Position numbers and translations under genes: made by a program. Below, piece by piece: positions 63,880 through 64,000 of a stretch of 64,000 nucleotides of DNA (position 1 is its first letter; the number at the start of each line of letters is the position of its first letter). The notes under the pieces are model-generated. The model was not told where the DNA came from. It saw nothing but the letters and a program-made list of their open reading frames with translations, and did not search any database. This DNA comes from Perognathus longimembris pacificus (taxonomy: Eukaryota > Chordata > Mammalia > Rodentia > Heteromyidae), in the NCBI RefSeq assembly GCF_023159225.1, contig NC_063188.1, positions 37,066,021 through 37,130,020 on the forward strand. The letters run 5' to 3'.

Positions 63880-64000
63880 TGTTGGGTTGGGAATATGGCC
63901 TAGTAGTGGTAAAGTGCTTGCCTCATATACATGAAGCCCTGGGTTCGATTCCCCAGCACCACATATATAGAAAAAGCCAGAGTGGCGCCGTGGCTCAAGT
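63880..64000 (+). repeat. IDL-Geo SINE, cut by window end
   Basis: GGTTGGGAATATGGCCTAGT, the left monomer and the beginning of the right one (AGTGGCGCCGTGGCTCAAGT) before the window ends. Confidence 0.9.

Overview
The window is mammalian nuclear DNA, almost certainly from a rodent of the superfamily Geomyoidea (kangaroo rats, pocket mice, pocket gophers). It is dense in a dimeric SINE whose left half is ID-like (tRNA-Ala-derived) and whose right half ends near CAGGCCCTGAGTCC...ACTGGC plus poly(A). This structure matches the IDL-Geo SINE, known from that superfamily. B1/7SL-like SINEs, MIR, L2, L1, Tigger-type DNA transposons and MaLR-type LTRs support a rodent genome. The single clear protein-coding gene, FAM199X, is X-linked in mammals, so this is probably X chromosome.

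Layout. From 1 to about 22.7 kb the minus strand carries FAM199X. Six coding exons (22425-22229, 11791-11572, 4974-4825, 4489-4328, 1683-1417, 130-1) join in frame with GT/AG junctions and give 375 codons; the last few codons lie left of the window. A CpG-rich promoter with a perfect CRE covers about 22.13-22.86 kb. The introns hold SINEs, an old L1 (9.2-10.65 kb), a young 5'-truncated L1 with a 759-codon open ORF2 segment (12.72-15.25 kb) and MIRs. Upstream, 23-30 kb holds MIR, L2, a MER2/Tigger-like element, an 814-bp solitary LTR with a CTAG target duplication, and a reverse L1 fragment. A second CpG-enriched patch at about 29.94-30.30 kb has an ETS site and a splice-donor-like sequence. 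It looks like a promoter pointing away from FAM199X, and by remembered human gene order it could be the first exon of SLC25A53.

The most unusual region is 31.3-42.15 kb: a diverged tandem array of an approximately 46-bp unit. Each unit combines an octamer-like ATTTGCAT, an inverted CCAAT box (GATTGG) and short inverted-repeat arms (AGGACTGT/ACAGTCCT). The array is interrupted by SINEs, a nested L1, and GC-rich modules, two of which form a head-to-head inverted duplication with TATAAGAG in the forward copies. At the far end (41.88-42.14 kb) the units are in reverse orientation. I do not recognise this array as a named repeat.

From 42.2 kb to the right end I see no coding gene. The region holds an RPL26 retropseudogene inside a SINE, old L1s, a consensus CTCF motif (50,238), an MLT1-like LTR, an NRF1 palindrome and exon-like segment (53.65-53.93 kb), a pogo/Tigger relic (54.15-55.37 kb), a cluster of SINEs, and a defective class I (gammaretrovirus-like) provirus (57,426-62,899). 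That provirus has two 419-bp LTRs, a tRNA-Pro primer site, a short gag remnant and a mostly non-coding interior. The window ends in another L1 fragment and SINEs.
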